Below the pieces are notes generated by a model. The model ran no database searches and was not told the origin of the DNA. It worked only from the letters and a program-made list of their open reading frames with translations. This document shows positions 55,770-64,000 of a DNA stretch of 64,000 nucleotides, one piece after another. A program made the position numbers and the translations under genes. Position 1 is the first letter of the stretch; each line of letters begins with the position of its first letter. The stretch comes from Posidonia oceanica (taxonomy: Eukaryota; Streptophyta; Magnoliopsida; Alismatales; Posidoniaceae): positions 86,697,501 through 86,761,500 of the forward strand of contig JAZBRS010000057.1 in the NCBI GenBank assembly GCA_037176725.1, read 5' to 3'.

Positions 55770-56110
55770 GTCGAATCCTTCTTGGATACGCTATTAATTG
55801 TGACCCTCTTTCTCTTCGACCGGGTGTCTGCGAGCTTTGGCAACGGTTCCCGTGTCGTACACGAGAGACGGTCGCATAAGAATGGCCACTCCGTCGATGG
55901 ATTTAGACTTGATCCCATTCCTTTTCTCTTTTTATCGTCACTTATCATTTTATTGGTGTTTTCTTCGTTGAGTCGAACTTTCCTCGGATACACCATTAGC
56001 TGTGGTCCTCATTCCCAATGGTCGGGCGTCTGCGAGCTTTGGCACCGGCCCCCGAGTCGTACGTCGAAAGAGACGGTCACAGTAAAGTGGCGACTCCGCT
56101 GGGGATACTA
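55770..56110 (+). repeat. Tandem duplication (about 202 bp) spanning LTR end and primer site
   Basis: TCTGCGAGCTTTGGCA occurs at 55827 and again at 56029. The first copy continues to GAGACGGTCGCA and a decayed primer site (ATGGCCACTCCGTCGATGGA). The second continues to GAGACGGTCACA and an intact one (GTGGCGACTCCGCTGGGGA). Confidence 0.75.
56088..56105 (+). other. Primer-binding site of element D
   Basis: TGGCGACTCCGCTGGGGA begins six bases after the LTR and differs at one position from the element B site. Its presence shows that the preceding LTR served as a 5' LTR. Confidence 0.85.
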
Positions 56111-56895
56111 GACTCTGAATTTTTGTTTTCCGCCTTCCGCTTATCTTGTGGTCTTTTCTTGCTTGCACCTTTGTTCTAGCTCATTGTTACTTTATTTAGG
56201 CGTAATTGCAATGTCGTGATTGAATGTTCGTTCTCTTTCCACACCTACATATCATATCACCACACGCACATGCCTTAGCGTACATATGCCTTCTTTTGGT
56301 TTGATGATTGTTTTTATTTCACGAATCATGTACACAACACAATCACATGCCATGCTCATGCCTTTTGATGTGGTTTATAACTTAGCATTGCCATGATTGA
56401 ATGTTTGTTTCGCCTTTTCTTGCATTTATCCTAAGGTAAAGTAGAGATGTGATTGCCTCCTTCCTTGGTTTAACTTAAAAAATGCAAGTAAAAGTGACAC
56501 TTAGGCTTACTAGAGCTTCTACATCCACTTCTACCCCCTTTGCGGTTAATAAAACGTGCAAGCTAAAAAACTTAATGCATACTCGCATGTTTGAGCATAT
56601 AGGGCATGCATTCTTCTCCTCCCTGAGTCCGTCTATTAGTCTGAGAAGGATAGATCCCATCCGCCTGTTCCGTCGCTCTGGCGATAGCGCAGGTGGATTG
56701 GCCCTGTCCCCTCTTGTCTGGGGTCGTGTCGGTGTCACTAGGGGGTACAAGCCTTGCTCTGGCAGGTTGACGGCTCCCAAACGCACCACCCATCACCGCT
56801 TGGCTTTGGCCAGGATTTAGACGGGAGCCTTACCTTTCTGACCGAGTCGGAGACCTATACACCCTGTGTGGATCCGGAGTAGATAACCGACTAGG
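56106..56895 (+). other. Element D untranslated leader
   Basis: Non-coding. The block 56620-56895 (CTGAGTCCGTCTATTAGTCT, GAGAAGGATAGATCCC, GGGGTCGTGTCGGTGTCACT, GGGGGTACAAGCC) matches the leaders of B and E. Confidence 0.7.
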
Positions 56896-57345
56896 ACATA
56901 GTTGAACCTGATCGACAAACGTAGACTGCAGGCGATGCACCACGCTCAATGCTATCAGAAGAGGATGGCCAGATCCTATCAGAAGAAAGTCAGGCCAGAA
57001 GCTTCACGCCGGGTGACTTGGTCCTGCGAGCTATTCACCTCCTAGACGGCCAAGGCAAATTCCTGCCCAACTAGCGTGGTCCTTACATCATCAAGCAAAT
57101 ATTCTCTAGGGGCGCAGCAATCCTCGAGAGCATGGATCAGGTCGAGTAGTCCGTGCCAGTCAATGCCTGCTACCTCAAGAAATACTACCAGTGATCTGGA
57201 ACTGTATCCTTGCCTTGAAGAATACCCATTCCCTTGCATTTCATGCATGCATGACCATCCCGCTATCATGCACTCACATCTACCCTCTTTTATCTGCTTT
57301 ACATGCTATTCGGCTAGTCATAAACAGCATTTGCACATAGCATAC
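56896..57345 (+). pseudogene. Element D remnant: integrase C-terminus joined to leader by deletion
   Basis: Directly after the leader the sequence reads LIDKRRLQAMHHAQCYQKRM, ARSYQKKVR, PGDLVLRAIHLLDGQGKF, RGPYIIKQIFSRGAAILE and CYLKKYYQ, closely matching the end of element A integrase (49000-49279). The rest of gag and pol is missing. Stops and a one-base frame slip are present. The tail (57193-57345) is non-coding and is interrupted by element E at 57346. Confidence 0.82.
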
Positions 57346-58230
57346 TGTAGTAATCCCAATCAGAATCAGGCTTACTATTAGCGGCGATGTCTGAGGAGGA
57401 GGGCTCAACTCGAAAACACTTAAAATAGATGAGAAAAGGTAAGAAAAGCAGAAGATAAGACAAATCAGAGTTGCCACCGTGTCTATTATCGGGAGACAAG
57501 GAAAACCAGGGGAAATGCGTGAATTAACACGCAAAACCAAGCAAGAAATGCAAAGCAAAGCAATGCAAAGGAAAACAAATGCAAATACATGCAAATGGGA
57601 TGACTCATGCCTAGGATAAGGGCGATATGGTCATTGCGGGCCAAAAGACTAGGCAAGGACTCCTATTACGCGCGGGGAAGGTGTTAGGCACCCCCGACAC
57701 GCCCGAGAATCGGTCTTTCTAGGCTTACGCTCGCATACGCAAGGAAATGCAGATTGGAATGCCTAAATGCCAATGAATGCTCATAGGTGTGCTCTAAGTG
57801 GTAGGATGCAATGCAAGGAAAGTAAACGTGCAGTCTAAGTGCTCAGCGGCGCTGTCTGTGTTCCGAACCGGTCAAAACCGGACTCGTGAGAACTCCAGGC
57901 AGTAAGCATCACTGCCCTATATGCAAATGCAAGTGAAAAAGCAAAGCGATGGTAAAACCAAGCAATGCAGGCGACATGCAAGAGAAAACAACGTAAAACG
58001 CACGAAACAATGCAAGAAATGAGAGCGACACGCAAAACGGTGCAAGAAAACAAGACGGACACGCAAAAAAGTGCCAGAAACAAAGCGGGCACGCGAAACG
58101 GTGCCAAAAGCGAAGCGGGCACGCAAAACGGTGCCAAAAACAAAGCAGGCACGCGAAACGGTGCCAAAAACAAAGCGGGCACGCAAAACGGTGCCAAAAG
58201 CAAAGCAGGCACACAAAACGGTGCCAAACA
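57346..58230 (-). mobile_element. Element E 3' LTR remnant (about 885 bp)
   Basis: It matches 61005-61991 of the other LTR apart from short gaps, including the conserved GGGGGTGCCTAACACC block (about 57680-57700), the primer-site look-alike at 57468-57479 and a 30-bp repeat array. The 5' two-thirds of the LTR is deleted at the array. Confidence 0.85.
58081..58230. repeat. 30-bp minisatellite, five full units, in element E 3' LTR
   Basis: Units read CAAAGCGGGCACGCGAAACG then GTGCCAAAAG with A/G variants. They are exactly 30 bp and in phase. About two degenerate units precede it (58020-58080). Each unit holds an inverted repeat, GGCAC...GTGCC. Because 30 is divisible by three, long false reading frames with a 10-residue period appear on both strands. 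Confidence 0.95.
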
Positions 58231-58239
58231 CAGACACCA

Positions 58240-59729
58240 GCCCTAATCAGCGATGCATGACTAGTGATGTGCTGAATGCAGAGCAGAGTCCCAATCGCTA
58301 GCAGCGCCCCTTTAACGATCATCTCGATAGAATCCTCCTCGGAGGGTTTATCTTTGACCTGGGCAGCTAAGGAGCGCCAACGACCGACATACTCCCCGAA
58401 TGGCTCTTGGGGTCTCTGCCGGATGGCGACGAGATCCTCCCTCTTGGGGATCAGGTCGAGGTTGAAAGCATACTGCTCAAGGAAGGCCTGAGAAAGATCC
58501 GTCCAAGTTCGAACCGTGGCCATGTCAAGGGAAGTGAACCACTTGAGCGCGGGGCCGGTTAAACTCTTCTGAAACAGGCGGATAAGGAGCCTTTCATCAG
58601 CCTGAGGCTGAGCAAGGTCCCCACAGTATGCCTCTAGATGCTAAATAGGACAGCCTTTACCATTGTATTTATCGAAGACCGGGATGCGGAACTTCGAAGG
58701 GAGTGCGGCCTCGGGAAAGAGACAAAGGTCGCGAAACTGGTAAGACTGGTGGTCCTTGCCCTACACTAGACGTAGTGCTTTCTCCAGAACGTCCATCCTG
58801 TCATTGATGGGGTCTGGATTGGCTGCCATAGGAGATGAGGCAACAGGGGCAGGGACCACATACGCCGAGTGGGTCGCACCTAAGTGCTCCTCCGGATCTA
58901 CCATAGCGTCGCCTGGTGGAGCAACGGGATGGCCGGCGTATCCGTGCGTGCGTGTAGTGTAGGCAGGAAAGTATGCTGGGTTCTGAACCTGATGCAAGGG
59001 GGATGGGTAAACAACATGCTGTGTAGTGCGTGATGCAGATTGTTGGAGCGACAGTGGCTGCGCAGGCGCGATGCCGGGCAACGAGCTAGTGGGATACTGT
59101 GCTCCAACCAGTCCGAAAGACTGATCACCAGAAAAGGGAGTTGTATGCAGTGCATGGTGTTGTGCAGAAGTAGGAGACAGATGCCGCGCCCTCATCACCG
59201 GAGCAGTGTGTAGCTCGGGCGATGGTCTGGGCGGGAGTGCAGTGCGTGCAACAGCAGGCCGCAGAGGAACCTCAGGGGCAACAGGAATACAAGAGGGTCG
59301 AACTGATAGAGCCATACCCTGCAGTGTGTGGGCAAGGTCCATCAGGTGCCGATACCGCACTTCAGGGGACCCGTGAGTGGGAACACTGAATTGCAGAACA
59401 GGCCGGGAGGCGGACTCAAGAGATTGAGAACTTAAAGCAAAGGTCGCCGCAGTAGAAGGGATGTCGAGAACGACATATCCCCAGGACGAAGGGGTCAGAG
59501 GCGCCTCCGAAGCGCAAGGGGCGGTCATTGAGACAGATTCGACGACCGGATCCGGAGTGGCGCAAGTTTGCCAAAGACCCGCAGCAGAAGGGAGTGCCCT
59601 AGACGCCTGAGGATGGAATCCTGGTGTCACATAGGGCACAGAGCGAACAGAAGTGAAATCCGGAGAGACCCAACTGGTAAACCCCTCCGAATCAACGGTA
59701 AAGTGGAGCCCACCGACAGACTGGGCCAT
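58240..59729 (-). pseudogene. Element E gag
   Basis: ATG at 59729 opens MAQSVGGLHFTVDSEG, followed by a Pro/Ser/Ala-rich region with RHLMDLAHTLQGMALSV and DAMVDPEEHLGATHSAY to a stop at 58761. The same frame continues QSYQFRDLC, FDKYNGKGCP, a second stop, then ADERLLIRLFQKSLTGPALK, WFTSLDMATVRTWTDLSQAF and PFGEYVGRWRSLAAQVKD (Retrotrans_gag). It stops being gag at about 58245, where the LTR repeat begins. It is the best-preserved N-terminus in the window and allowed the element A gag pieces to be recognised. Confidence 0.85.
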
Positions 59730-60985
59730 TGCTGACTGAGTCTAAGTGAGCGAAAGCTGCGACGAGAGAGAAAGAAGTAAAGTCTAAGGAAAGCTACCGC
59801 CGGAAGCGACGAGTAGCTCAGAGGAAGGACGCTCAGAGTCAGGGCAGCGGATCCCGCACGTACCTGCAAAAGAGTAAAGATGTTAGAGGTTGTATGCAAT
59901 AAAGAGTTATTAGGGGTGGCATGAATGGCACACGTGCAAATGAATGCCCTAAAAATGCGCTCTTTCACCATGCAAGTCCTGAGTAGATGACCTACTAGGA
60001 CACACTCAAGGGTAGTGGGTTTAGACAGACTCCAGGTCAGAAAATAGCAGGTTCCCTGTCGAACTCCTGGCCCAAAGCTCAGGTAATAACAGGGTGGTGC
60101 GTTGGTGGCCTCGACCCCGCCAAAGCGTGGGTGGTACCCTCTACTAACACCAACACGACCCCTGAACAAAGGGAGGACAGACCGACTGACTCGCGCCACG
60201 CCCAAAGCGATGGAACAAGGGGCCGGGACTGTCTTTCGCAGATTGTGGGTGGACTCAGAAGAGAGAATGCATGCTTTCTAAGATGAATCAATCATGCAAG
60301 ATGCTTTAGAGTCTTTTACTTGCGTTTTATTAACCAGAAAGGGGGAAAATTGCAAGTTATTGGCTCTAGTTGTGCTTAGCAGTTATTGTTTAGCTTTATT
60401 GTAGCTTTTAGATTAAGCAAAAGGGAAAGCAAACATGTTTCTACTGTCCTAGGCATGGCATACGCAAAGGGAAGAAAATCAGTCAAACATGGCAGGCAAA
60501 CAACACACAACACAGCAAAAGGCAAGTGCATGGCATGTGCGAGTGTTCGTGAGCATGATAGTGAAGAAAAGGCATTCATCATGTCAAAAGGCATATATGC
60601 AAGGCATGTGCGTGCGTAGTGACATAGCAAATGTGTAAGAAAAGCATTCAGCATTCAAAAAGCATGCATTGTTGCCAAACAAGTATGTAGACATGCATTG
60701 CAGGAAATGAAGCAATAATAAGCAAGCAAGATAAAGAAAGTAAAGACGGGTAAGCTGTAAAGCAAGTAAGAGCAGAAGCAAGGAAACAAGTAAATAAACA
60801 AGCAACCGAGGCAAAGCAAAACAGAGCGCAATCCAAGGCAAAAGAGGTGCAAAACCAAAGCAGAGTAGCCACGAGGCGACTTGCTAGGAGTTTGCACAGA
60901 AAAGCGAGCAAAACAGGCAAGGGAGGCACAAAAGGCTGCAAAACAGGCGAGCGAAAAAGCCAGGAACGAAAGCCGGAGTCTGCGA
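59730..60985 (-). other. Element E untranslated leader
   Basis: No gene. Minus-strand 60262-59976 contains the conserved leader block (CTGAGTCCACCCAC, GACAGTCCCGGCCCC, GGGGTCGTGTTGGTGTTAG, AGAGGGTACCACCC). The part 60290-60985 is A- and GCAAA-rich on the plus strand. Confidence 0.7.
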
Positions 60986-61003
60986 TCCCCAGCAGAGTCG
61001 CCA
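60986..61003 (-). other. Element E primer-binding site
   Basis: On the minus strand TGGCGACTCTGCTGGGGA starts one base after the LTR end at 61005. Confidence 0.88.
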
Positions 61004-61751
61004 CTGTAGTAATCCCAATCAGAATAAAGCTTACTATTAGCGGCGATGTCCGAGGAGGAGGGCTCAACTCGAAAACACTTAAAATAGAGGAGAAAAGGTA
61101 AGAAAAGCAGAAGATAAGACAAATCAGAGTCGCCACCGTGTTTATTATCGGGAGACAAGGAAAACTGGGGGAAATGCGTGAATTAACACGCAAAATCAAG
61201 CAAGAAATGCAAAGCAAAGCAATGCAAAGGAAAACAAATGCAAATACATGCAAATGGGATGACTCATGCCTAGGATAAGGGCGATATGGTCATTGTGGGC
61301 CAAAAGACTGGGCAAGGACTCCTGTTACGCACGGGGAAGGTGTTAGGCACCCCCGACACGCCCGAGAATCGGTCTTTCTAGGCTTACGCTCGCATACGCA
61401 GGGAAATGCAGATTAGAATGCCTAAATGCCAATGAATGCTAGAATGAATGCTCATAGGTGTGCTCTAAGTGGTAGGATGCAATGCAAGGAAAGTAAACGT
61501 GCAGTCTAAGTGCTCAGCGGCGCTGTCTGTGTTCCGAACCGGGCGAAACCGGACTCGTGAGAACTCCAGGCAGTAAGCATCACTGTCCTATATGCAAATG
61601 CAAGCGAAAAAGCAAAGCGACGGTAAAACCAAGCAATGCAGGCGACATGCAAGAGAAAACAACGTAAAACGCGCGAAACAATGCAAGAAACGAGAGCGAC
61701 ACGCAAAACGGTGCAAGAAAACAAGACGGACACGCAAAAAAGTGCCAGAAA

Positions 61752-61991
61752 CAAAGCGGGCACGCGAAACGGTGCCAAAAGCAAAGCAGGCACGCAAAAC
61801 GGTGCCAAAAACAAAGCAGGCACGCAAAACGGTGCCAAAAGCGAAGCGGGCACGCGAAACGGTGCCAAAAGCGAAGCAGGCACGCGAAACGGTGCCAAAA
61901 GTGAAGCGGGCACGCAAAACGGTGCCAAAAACAAAGCGGGCACGCAAAATGGTGCCAAAAGCGAAGCGGGCACGCAAAACGGTGCCAAAAG
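61752..61991. repeat. 30-bp minisatellite, eight full units, in element E 5' LTR
   Basis: Same unit as 58081-58230 but with eight in-phase copies after two degenerate ones. GGCACGCGAAACGGTGCC forms a 5-bp-arm inverted repeat in most units. Confidence 0.95.
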
Positions 61992-62749
61992 ACGGAATAA
62001 AACCTCGACGAAACCATGCAGATGCAAATGCAAGGAGAGAGAACAGGAGAAGTGAAAGGAGAGGCAAACAGTGCGTGTGTGAGAACAGACACTGTTTAAA
62101 GGCCACGCAGAGTAGGTGTGAAGACCTACACTGGGGAGAACAAGCAAGTGGAGGGATTACCACCGCTTTGTGACTGTTTCCCACTAAACCGCTCCACGGT
62201 GTGTCTCGCACGCTGCCCACAGCTCGCGGTGCGATCGGATCGTGGAAAAGGTGGAAGAAAGTCGCAATAAGTGGTGAATCCAAGGGAAACGCAACACAAA
62301 ACACTTAGGAATACGCGAAAAGAGGAACGGGATTGATAGATAAGAAGAGGAAGTCCTATTCTACATGTTCGAGGAAACAAAAAAGCGAAAACGATGCATG
62401 CAATGCAAATGGTATGCAAATGAATGCTGTGCAGGGGTTTAGAAGGACATACCTGGAAAATCTGAGGCCTGATCTGAGATCTGCTTGCTCCATGCTGAAG
62501 AGCACTCCGCCGGGGTCGTCTGGGTAGCTTGTTTGAGAAGATCCAACGGTCGGATTGGAAGATATCCCAGCTTCAAGGCAGAGGGGCCAGAACAGGGGAG
62601 AAGAATAGAACTAAGTGTACAGGGGGTCCTAGGGGTGTGTAAACAGGTCCTCCCATGTAAATGAGAGCTAAAGAAGCTTGAGTGTGTGCGGAGGATGCCA
62701 AATGCAAGAATGCAAGAATGCAAATGCATGCAGAATGCAAGAAAGGACT

Positions 62750-63530
62750 TAAGGGTATTTTTCAGAAAGTTGGGGGTTCAAATGCAATTTTGAAAGGATG
62801 GGGGTCTAAATGCAAAAGTTTTGAAAAGTTTGGGACATTCATGCAAGGAATTTGAAAAAAAGGAGGGTCTGTATGCAATTTTGCAAAGGACAGGGTTTAA
62901 AATGCAATTTTTCAAGATGGGTATGCATCAGGGCAAGCTTTGAAATCATGTGGCAGGTTGGAATGCAATTTTGAAATCATTAGGGTTCAGAATGCAATTT
63001 TTCCAGAAAAACAGGGTCCTAAGTAGTCTGGGAATGCAAATGGGGGATTTACATGCAATTTTTCAAACATGTGGGGGCTAAAATGCAATTTCATAAGTAA
63101 AATGTGCATTTAAATGATTTTTATAAGCATGCAGAGGACCTATGTGTAATTTTCAAATCATGCAGGGTCAAAAATGCAATTTTATAAGCTAAATATGCAT
63201 TAAAATGACTACTGTGCATTAGAAAAGGACCTATATGCAAAAATCAGAAAACAGAGGGGGAAAAATGCAATGCAACAAGCAAAAATGAAAAATAAAAGCT
63301 AAGTTCTACAGGACAGAGGACCAGATAGCAAATACTGAAAACAAAGAGGACCCAGAATGCAATTTTATATGGCAAACTTAATGCATTAAATCTAATTAAA
63401 CAACTGCAGGATTAAAGTGCAATAATGAAAGGCTGGAGGGCCAAACTCAAACTTATTGCTGAAGGAAAGCACAGTAAAAGGACCAGTATGCAAATAAAGA
63501 GAACCACAGATATTTCATGCAATTTTATAT
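62750..63530. repeat. Irregularly spaced AATGCAATTTT motif region
   Basis: The 10-11-bp motif ATGCAATTTT or a one-base variant occurs about ten times (near 62779, 62873, 62902, 62962, 62991, 63051, 63081, 63173, 63356, 63517), often preceded by GGGTCTAAA/GGGTTTAAA-like sequence. Spacing is 30-180 bp, so it is a decayed repeat or motif cluster and not a clean tandem array. Confidence 0.6.
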
Positions 63531-64000
63531 AGTTTCAGCTCAGAAATAAGCAGATTAAATCAAATAAAGGACCTGAACGCAAAATAACAAGAACTCAGAC
63601 CAGAAATGCAATATTTGGCAAAAAACTTAGATAATGGGAAAATAAATGAACAGTGGCATGGCCGACGGCCATGGACACTGTAGCAGAAGGCTACCAGCGT
63701 CCATGAACGCCGGCAGGGGGGTGCTGGGGCTGCGCAGATCGGCGGGAAAGCATCACCAGGTCCTGACGGAGTTCGGGCGACATTCGGCGGAGCTCGAACG
63801 CTGGCTGGAGCGAGCCGGAGAGGCCACCGGAGGTCTGCAGAGCTTCAAAGGCGCAGTCCGGGCGATCGACACGACGACGCTGCGATCCGAAGGCTGGAGC
63901 ATGCTCTTGAGGCTCGTGTGGACCGGAGGCAGCTACTGGAGCGTCGTTCTGCTGACCGGAGCGGCGGGACGCACTGTGATGCTCGCCGGAGAAGACGACG

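Larger units (their letters stand above)
13650..56081 (+). mobile_element. Element A: old Tat-lineage Ty3/gypsy retrotransposon, 5'-truncated and split by nested insertions
   Basis: Pieces of one plus-strand element can be followed across the window: gag N-part (before and after solo LTR-1), gag core (18378-19650), gag C-part to RT start (33892-37742), RT to integrase (46373-49279), an antisense extra ORF (50818-52162), and an LTR at 53108-56081. The order gag-PR-RT-RNaseH-second RNaseH-IN with an antisense ORF before the 3' LTR is typical of the Tat/Ogre group. No 5' LTR is visible. The left boundary, about 13.64-13.69 kb, is where similarity to element E gag begins. Many stops and lost catalytic residues show that it is dead. 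Three insertions interrupting it carry perfect 5-bp TSDs (solo LTR-1, solo LTR-3, C); B's flanks do not match. Confidence 0.8.
53108..56081 (+). mobile_element. Tat LTR (2974 bp), 3' LTR of A and at the same time 5' LTR of D
   Basis: It starts CGTAGACACCCC (expected TGTAGACACCCC) and ends GGTCACA at 56081. A primer-binding site follows at 56088-56105. Upstream is the end of element A, including its antisense ORF. The LTR contains 71-bp repeats (53334-53617), about 215-bp palindrome-bearing units (54550-55110), the conserved GGGGGTGCCTAACACC block (about 55524) and a 200-bp duplication of its own end (55770-56110). Confidence 0.82.
57346..64000 (-). mobile_element. Element E: Tat-type gypsy element on minus strand, internally deleted, 5' LTR off the right edge
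   Basis: Element-sense order, from right to left, is 5' LTR (61005 to beyond 64000), primer-binding site (60986-61003), leader, gag (59729-58240), then a deletion joining gag to the 3' part of the 3' LTR (58230-57346). Both LTR parts end ATTGGGATTACTACA on the minus strand. Pol is absent. The 5-bp duplication cannot be tested because the right end lies outside the window. Confidence 0.85.
61005..64000 (-). mobile_element. Element E 5' LTR (partial, at least 2996 bp)
   Basis: The LTR 3' end is at 61005 (TACTACA on the minus strand). Moving right: primer-site look-alike 61127-61138, conserved block about 61335-61355, 30-bp array 61752-61991, a region with repeated AATGCAATTTT (62750-63530), and a GC-rich end rich in CCGGAG/CCGGCG motifs (63640-64000). 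The TGTAGACACC-type start is not reached. Confidence 0.8.

Noticed and set aside
57835..58246. Long open frames with 10-residue repeats on both strands in the element E LTRs (also 61506-62304)
   Set aside because: They exist only because the 30-bp repeat is a multiple of three; they appear in several frames and on both strands and match no gene.
1..64000. tRNA, rRNA and other structured RNA genes
   Set aside because: No clover-leaf or rRNA-like stretch was recognised by eye; a covariance-model scan was not possible.

Overview
This is a plant nuclear window, and it fits a repeat-rich angiosperm genome. The evidence is a KEG-type RING/kinase gene with GT-AG introns, hAT and MITE DNA transposons, Tat-lineage Ty3/gypsy elements, a Sirevirus-like Ty1/copia element and a LINE relic. 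The KEG protein reads more like monocot or early-diverging angiosperm KEG than like Arabidopsis KEG (memory-based impression only), so I do not name a species. I found no rRNA, tRNA or CRISPR feature.

Layout. (1) 1-8200: the 5' three exons of one functional-looking host gene, KEG, on the minus strand and running off the left edge. Its 5.6-kb first intron holds a MITE and a LINE relic; microsatellites lie upstream of the start. (2) 8.2-13.6 kb: AT-rich intergenic DNA, an 1819-bp non-autonomous hAT element with a perfect 8-bp target-site duplication (TSD), and a decayed zinc-knuckle/DUF4283-like retroelement fragment. (3) 13.65-56.1 kb: one old, broken Tat-type gypsy element (A) that has been repeatedly invaded. 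Inside it lie solo LTR-1, inverted solo LTR-3, a complete non-autonomous Tat element (B, 19651-33891, itself hit by solo LTR-2) and a Sirevirus-like copia element (C, 37743-46367). Perfect 5-bp TSDs mark all three solo LTRs and C. (4) 56.1-64 kb: the LTR closing A is directly followed by a primer-binding site and the remains of another Tat copy (D), into which a minus-strand Tat element (E) is inserted; E's 5' LTR runs off the right edge.

Apart from KEG, every protein-coding stretch is retroelement gag, pol or extra-ORF material, and most of it carries stops, frameshifts or lost catalytic residues. B never had pol in its present form and would depend on a relative for enzymes. B, D and E share a conserved untranslated leader and tRNA-primer site, as expected for cis-acting signals.

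The most unusual pattern is in the LTRs. Each family carries its own reiterated short palindrome. The copia element and the unrelated gypsy solo LTRs share a common CGG-N4-CCG array with extended flanking similarity. In copia this array sits just upstream of a TATA-like box in the LTR and again in front of the third ORF. All comparisons were made by eye; no alignment or database search was run.
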